The position numbers and the translations under genes were made by a program. From the NCBI RefSeq assembly GCF_030540765.1, contig NZ_JAUOEL010000006.1, forward strand, positions 310,001 through 374,000: a stretch of DNA of 64,000 nucleotides. The letters are read 5' to 3'. Below, piece after piece: positions 61,161 to 64,000 of this stretch. Position 1 is the first letter of the stretch. Each line of letters opens with the position of its first letter. The stretch is from Flavivirga jejuensis (GTDB lineage Bacteria > Bacteroidota > Bacteroidia > Flavobacteriales > Flavobacteriaceae). The notes under the pieces are model-generated. The model did not search any database. It was not told the origin of the DNA and worked only from the letters and a program-made list of their open reading frames with translations.

Positions 61161-61889
61161 CTACTTCCACAATTTCTTAGCGCGTTCTAAATCTTCAGGC
61201 GTATCAATTTCAACACCTTGAACATTAGTTTCTATCATTTTAATTCGTTTTCCATATTCTAAATAACGAATACATTCAATTTTTTCTGAAGCTTCTAATG
61301 GCAACATTGGTAACTTATAAAAATCCAATATAGCTTCTTTTCTAAAAGCGTAAACGCCTTTATGTTTATAGTATGTCACGCCCGCATCTTCTTCTCTAGG
61401 ATATGGAATTGGGCTTCGAGAAAAATAAAGAGCAAAATTTGATTGATCTACAATAACCTTTACTGTGTTTGGATTGTTAATCTCATCAAGATTGTTAATA
61501 TGCACCATTAAAGACGCCAGATCGATACTTTTATCATGATCATCTTTAAAGACTTCAATTAGTTTAGCCAGAGACTCTTTATCTGTAAAAGGTTCGTCCC
61601 CTTGAACGTTGATAACAACATCTACATCCATAAACTCTACGGCCTCTGCTATTCTATCGCTTCCACAATCATGCTCTTTTTTACTCATTATTGCTTTCCC
61701 ACCATTATTTACAATTTCATCATAAATAATAGTATTATCTGTAACAACAAACACATCATCAAATAAATGAGTTGCGACTGTAGCTTCATAAGTACGCAAT
61801 ATAACCGTTTTTCCCCCTAGGTCTTGCATAAGTTTTCCTGGAAACCGCGAAGCACTATAACGCGCAGGAATCATTGAAATTATTTTCAT
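61161..61889 (-). CDS. kdsB: 3-deoxy-manno-octulosonate cytidylyltransferase
   Basis: 242 residues from the ATG at 61889 (a longer TTG-type frame adds seven residues). [29 protein letters not shown] is the KdsB substrate region; [22 protein letters not shown] and [12 protein letters not shown] mark the CTP-binding and the D-x-D area. It activates Kdo (or 8-amino-Kdo) to the CMP form for lipid A/core assembly. It heads the five-gene operon. Confidence 0.95.
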   Translation of the reverse strand: MKIISMIPARYSASRFPGKLMQDLGGKTVILRTYEATVATHLFDDVFVVTDNTIIYDEIVNNGGKAIMSKKEHDCGSDRIAEAVEFMDVDVVINVQGDEPFTDKESLAKLIEVFKDDHDKSIDLASLMVHINNLDEINNPNTVKVIVDQSNFALYFSRSPIPYPREEDAGVTYYKHKGVYAFRKEAILDFYKLPMLPLEASEKIECIRYLEYGKRIKMIETNVQGVEIDTPEDLERAKKLWK

Positions 61890-62074
61890 AACTATTTGGT
61901 CAAAATCCAATTCAAAAATAGAATAATTATTAGAGGTTTCACCTTTAAATGATTTAAAAATTTTATAATTACAAGCAATATCACTTATAATTAATCACTT
62001 AATACTATGATCTCTAAAAAGTACTATAAAAATACAATGCGAAGAAAGCCAAGACCTAAGACTATCCATTTAAA

Positions 62075-63502
62075 CTAATCTTCCTCAAAAAAATCATCTT
62101 TAAAGCCAATAAGGTATAATTTTTCTTTAGCTCTTGTTATTGCTGTATATAACCAACGTAAATATTCTTTATCGATACCGTTTGGTAAATAAGGCTGCTC
62201 AACAAAAACAGTATTCCATTGACCTCCTTGTGATTTATGACAAGTAATCGCATAAGAGAATTTTACTTGAAGTGCGTTAAAATGTTTACTCCCTTTAACT
62301 TTTAAAAACTTTTTATATTTACTGGATTCATTTTCAAAATCTTTCATGACTTCTTCATACAGCTTATTAGAGTCGTTATAAGATAACGACGGCGTTTCTG
62401 CATCAATAGTATCTAAAAGCAAAACGGTTTCAAAAGGTGCCATTTTTGGATAATCTACCATCCGTATTTTTACTTCTGCAAATCGAAAGCCATAAAGTTC
62501 CTGAATATTAAAGATTTCGAGAACTTCAATAATATCGCCATTAGCTATAAACCCTGCTTCAGTAGTTGGTTTAACCCAAAAATAATTATTCTTAACCACC
62601 ATTAAATAATCACCAGTAGTCAGATCACTTTCATTAAACAGTATTCTATTACGTATTTGCTGATTATATAAATTTGCTCGCTTATTACTTCTTACTATAA
62701 TTGCCGTTTCTTCTTTTCCCAAATCACTATAAGCATCATTAATAGCATCCATAATCTCATAACCATCAATTAACCTGATTATATCTTTAAAATCTGCTAA
62801 ATCTAATTTAAAACTATCATAAATGCTATGCGACAACGCTTCTCGTAATACAGTTGCATTTGCAAGAATACCAGAATCTTGTTCTTGCCTTACAACTTCA
62901 TCCAATTCCATTTTGGTAACCTCTTTATTATAATTTAGTCCAAGGGAAGCTTCGTTTAAAGCTGGGCTTAAATCTAATTTAACTGGTGGTAATTGAGCAG
63001 TATCACCTATTAAAAGCAATTTACACTTATGACCAGAATACACATATTGCATTAAATCGTCCAATAACGAACCATTTTCAAAAAGTTTTGATTCTCCAGG
63101 GGTATCTGGTATCATTGAAGCCTCATCTACTATAAAAATGGTGTTTTTATGCTTGTTTGGCTGTAAAACAAACTTAACGCCCCCGCTTTTTTCTTTCTTC
63201 GGAAAATATATCTTTTTATGTATAGTAAATGCTTCTTTTTGCGAATAATTAGAAATCACTTTTGCAGCTCTACCCGTTGGAGCCATTAGAACGGCACTCT
63301 TTTTTGCTTTCCACAAATTAGCAACAATGGTTCCTACTATTGTAGTCTTACCCGTACCAGCATATCCTTTTAACACATAAAGCACATTTGGTGCTTGATT
63401 AAAAATAAATTCTGAAAGCTGTTGTAGAACAATATTTTGCTTTAACGTTGGTTTAAACGGAAACTGCTGTTTTATAAGGGAATAAAATTCGGATGACGTC
63501 AT
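62075..63502 (-). CDS. RecD/PIF1-like ATP-dependent helicase (AAA family)
   Basis: 475 residues. Walker A is G46-Y-A-G-T-G-K-T-T and Walker B FIVDEASM. The superfamily 1 helicase series continues with LLLIGDTAQLPPVK, the EVVRQEQDSGILANATVLREA region, and the UvrD/RecD C-terminal AITCHKSQGGQWNTVFVEQPYL ... RWLYTAITRAKEKLYLIGF. It is of RecD2/PIF1 size, but it lacks the long RecD2 N-terminal domain. It unwinds or remodels DNA for repair or replication. Monocistronic; an upstream divergent promoter serves the next gene. Confidence 0.92.
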   Translation of the reverse strand: MTSSEFYSLIKQQFPFKPTLKQNIVLQQLSEFIFNQAPNVLYVLKGYAGTGKTTIVGTIVANLWKAKKSAVLMAPTGRAAKVISNYSQKEAFTIHKKIYFPKKEKSGGVKFVLQPNKHKNTIFIVDEASMIPDTPGESKLFENGSLLDDLMQYVYSGHKCKLLLIGDTAQLPPVKLDLSPALNEASLGLNYNKEVTKMELDEVVRQEQDSGILANATVLREALSHSIYDSFKLDLADFKDIIRLIDGYEIMDAINDAYSDLGKEETAIIVRSNKRANLYNQQIRNRILFNESDLTTGDYLMVVKNNYFWVKPTTEAGFIANGDIIEVLEIFNIQELYGFRFAEVKIRMVDYPKMAPFETVLLLDTIDAETPSLSYNDSNKLYEEVMKDFENESSKYKKFLKVKGSKHFNALQVKFSYAITCHKSQGGQWNTVFVEQPYLPNGIDKEYLRWLYTAITRAKEKLYLIGFKDDFFEED

Positions 63503-63584
63503 TTATTATATAGACTAATTAAAAATTATTCAAATATAGAAATGATTTTTACTCCCATAGGTTTTTACGGTTAAAAAAAAATTG

Positions 63585-63592
63585 TAGATTTG
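63585..63592 (+). promoter_or_regulatory. -7 box of the last gene
   Basis: TAGATTTG, exact TAnnTTTG match, 28 nt upstream of the ATG at 63621. Confidence 0.5.
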
Positions 63593-63620
63593 CGAAAAGA
63601 CTTTTAACAAAACACATACT

Positions 63621-64000
63621 ATGTTAACATTTATTCTTATTGCAGTAGCAGTGATATTGATTACAATTGGCTTGGTTAAGCTAGTTGACAAATTCATACC
63701 TTCTAAATTCAAGCCTATTCTAACAATTGCCCTTTGGATAATAATTGGGGTTTTAGGCTATCAAACGTATATGTCTATTTACGAGCCTATTCAGTTTAAC
63801 AAACTTAAAAACAAACGTTACAAAACAGTCATTACAAGTTTGATTGATATTAGAGATGCTCAACTTGCACATAAACAAGTAACTGGTAAATTTTCAGGGA
63901 GTTTTGAAAACTTAATTAAATTTGTTGATACAGCAGAATACACTATTACACAACGTCGTGATTCTACTATTATTGATGAAGAATTAACAAAATTATATGG
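63621..64000 (+). CDS. Membrane protein of unknown function, 3' end outside window
   Basis: At least 126 residues, starting MLTFILIAVAVILITIGLVKLVDKFIP, with a second hydrophobic segment PILTIALWIIIGVLGYQTYM (~35-55). These two membrane helices lead into a soluble charged region (FNKLKNKRYKTVITSLIDIRDAQLAHKQVTGKFSG ... FVDTAEYTITQRRDSTIIDEE). I recognise the general form of a conserved flavobacterial inner-membrane protein but no named family. The gene runs off the window. Confidence 0.7.
   Translation, partial: MLTFILIAVAVILITIGLVKLVDKFIPSKFKPILTIALWIIIGVLGYQTYMSIYEPIQFNKLKNKRYKTVITSLIDIRDAQLAHKQVTGKFSGSFENLIKFVDTAEYTITQRRDSTIIDEELTKLY

Noticed and set aside
62007-62078. 23-codon basic ORF (MISKKYYKNTMRRKPRPK...) overlapping the helicase stop
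   Set aside because: Short, no relative seen in the window, overlaps the end of a gene on the other strand.

Overview
The window is chromosomal DNA from a marine-type member of the Flavobacteriaceae (Bacteroidota). The signs are: AT-rich DNA; little Shine-Dalgarno; several -7 boxes of the TAnnTTTG type; many secreted lipoproteins and Rhs/YD-repeat giants; a FecR/ECF/TonB-receptor triad; a sulfatase; a fused E1 dehydrogenase; and a threonine operon with its own leader peptide. No rRNA, tRNA or CRISPR array was recognised. The first and last genes are cut by the window edges.

Layout. 1-3236: the C-terminal part of a sulfatase, a YghZ-type aldo/keto reductase, a GNAT remnant, a 25-bp perfect hairpin and a secreted protein. 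3237-7835: an accessory island. It holds a family of tiny basic ORFs, part of it duplicated in ~790-bp tandem blocks, with stop codons placed in hairpin loops. REP-like palindromes punctuate it, next to a REP-associated tyrosine transposase (RAYT) and a decayed group II intron. 7836-18645: a Rhs locus with two giant YD-repeat exoproteins, a small lipocalin-like protein between them, and a small membrane protein overlapping the toxin-like C-terminus (possible immunity protein). 19237-25942: an orphan ExbD, a compact operon for periplasmic sulfite oxidation (SorA-like, cytochrome c, rhodanese, fatty acid hydroxylase-like) and a fused 2-oxoacid dehydrogenase E1. 26078-31341: a 2OG-Fe(II) oxygenase, a four-gene operon starting with an eIF1-like protein behind 17 copies of a heptamer, and a TlpA-like lipoprotein.

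31646-36821: an ECF sigma / FecR / TonB-dependent receptor / lipoprotein signalling and uptake operon. Its sigma and fecR genes share an almost identical promoter-like motif, which suggests autoregulation. 36975-43784: the NAD(P)HX repair enzyme and the thr operon (leader peptide, thrA, thrB, thrC). 43942-51717: housekeeping genes (Dabb, DUF983, AraC, FabZ-like, SDR-DUF2867, gcvT, SDR, pterin dehydratase, YebC). 52009-52698: a small two-gene unit whose promoter lies inside an inverted repeat. 53269-57832: an oxidoreductase, an NYN protein and a large zinc metalloprotease. 58110-61889: a five-gene operon probably tied to Kdo / 8-amino-Kdo metabolism, in which an acetyltransferase gene is split by a frameshift at A7. 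62075-64000: a RecD-like helicase and the start of a membrane protein.

The most unusual material is the tiny-ORF/REP/RAYT island (3.4-7.8 kb), the Rhs locus, a dispersed hairpin family with a shared apical core (three copies), and the two heptamer arrays of the same unit in opposite orientations.
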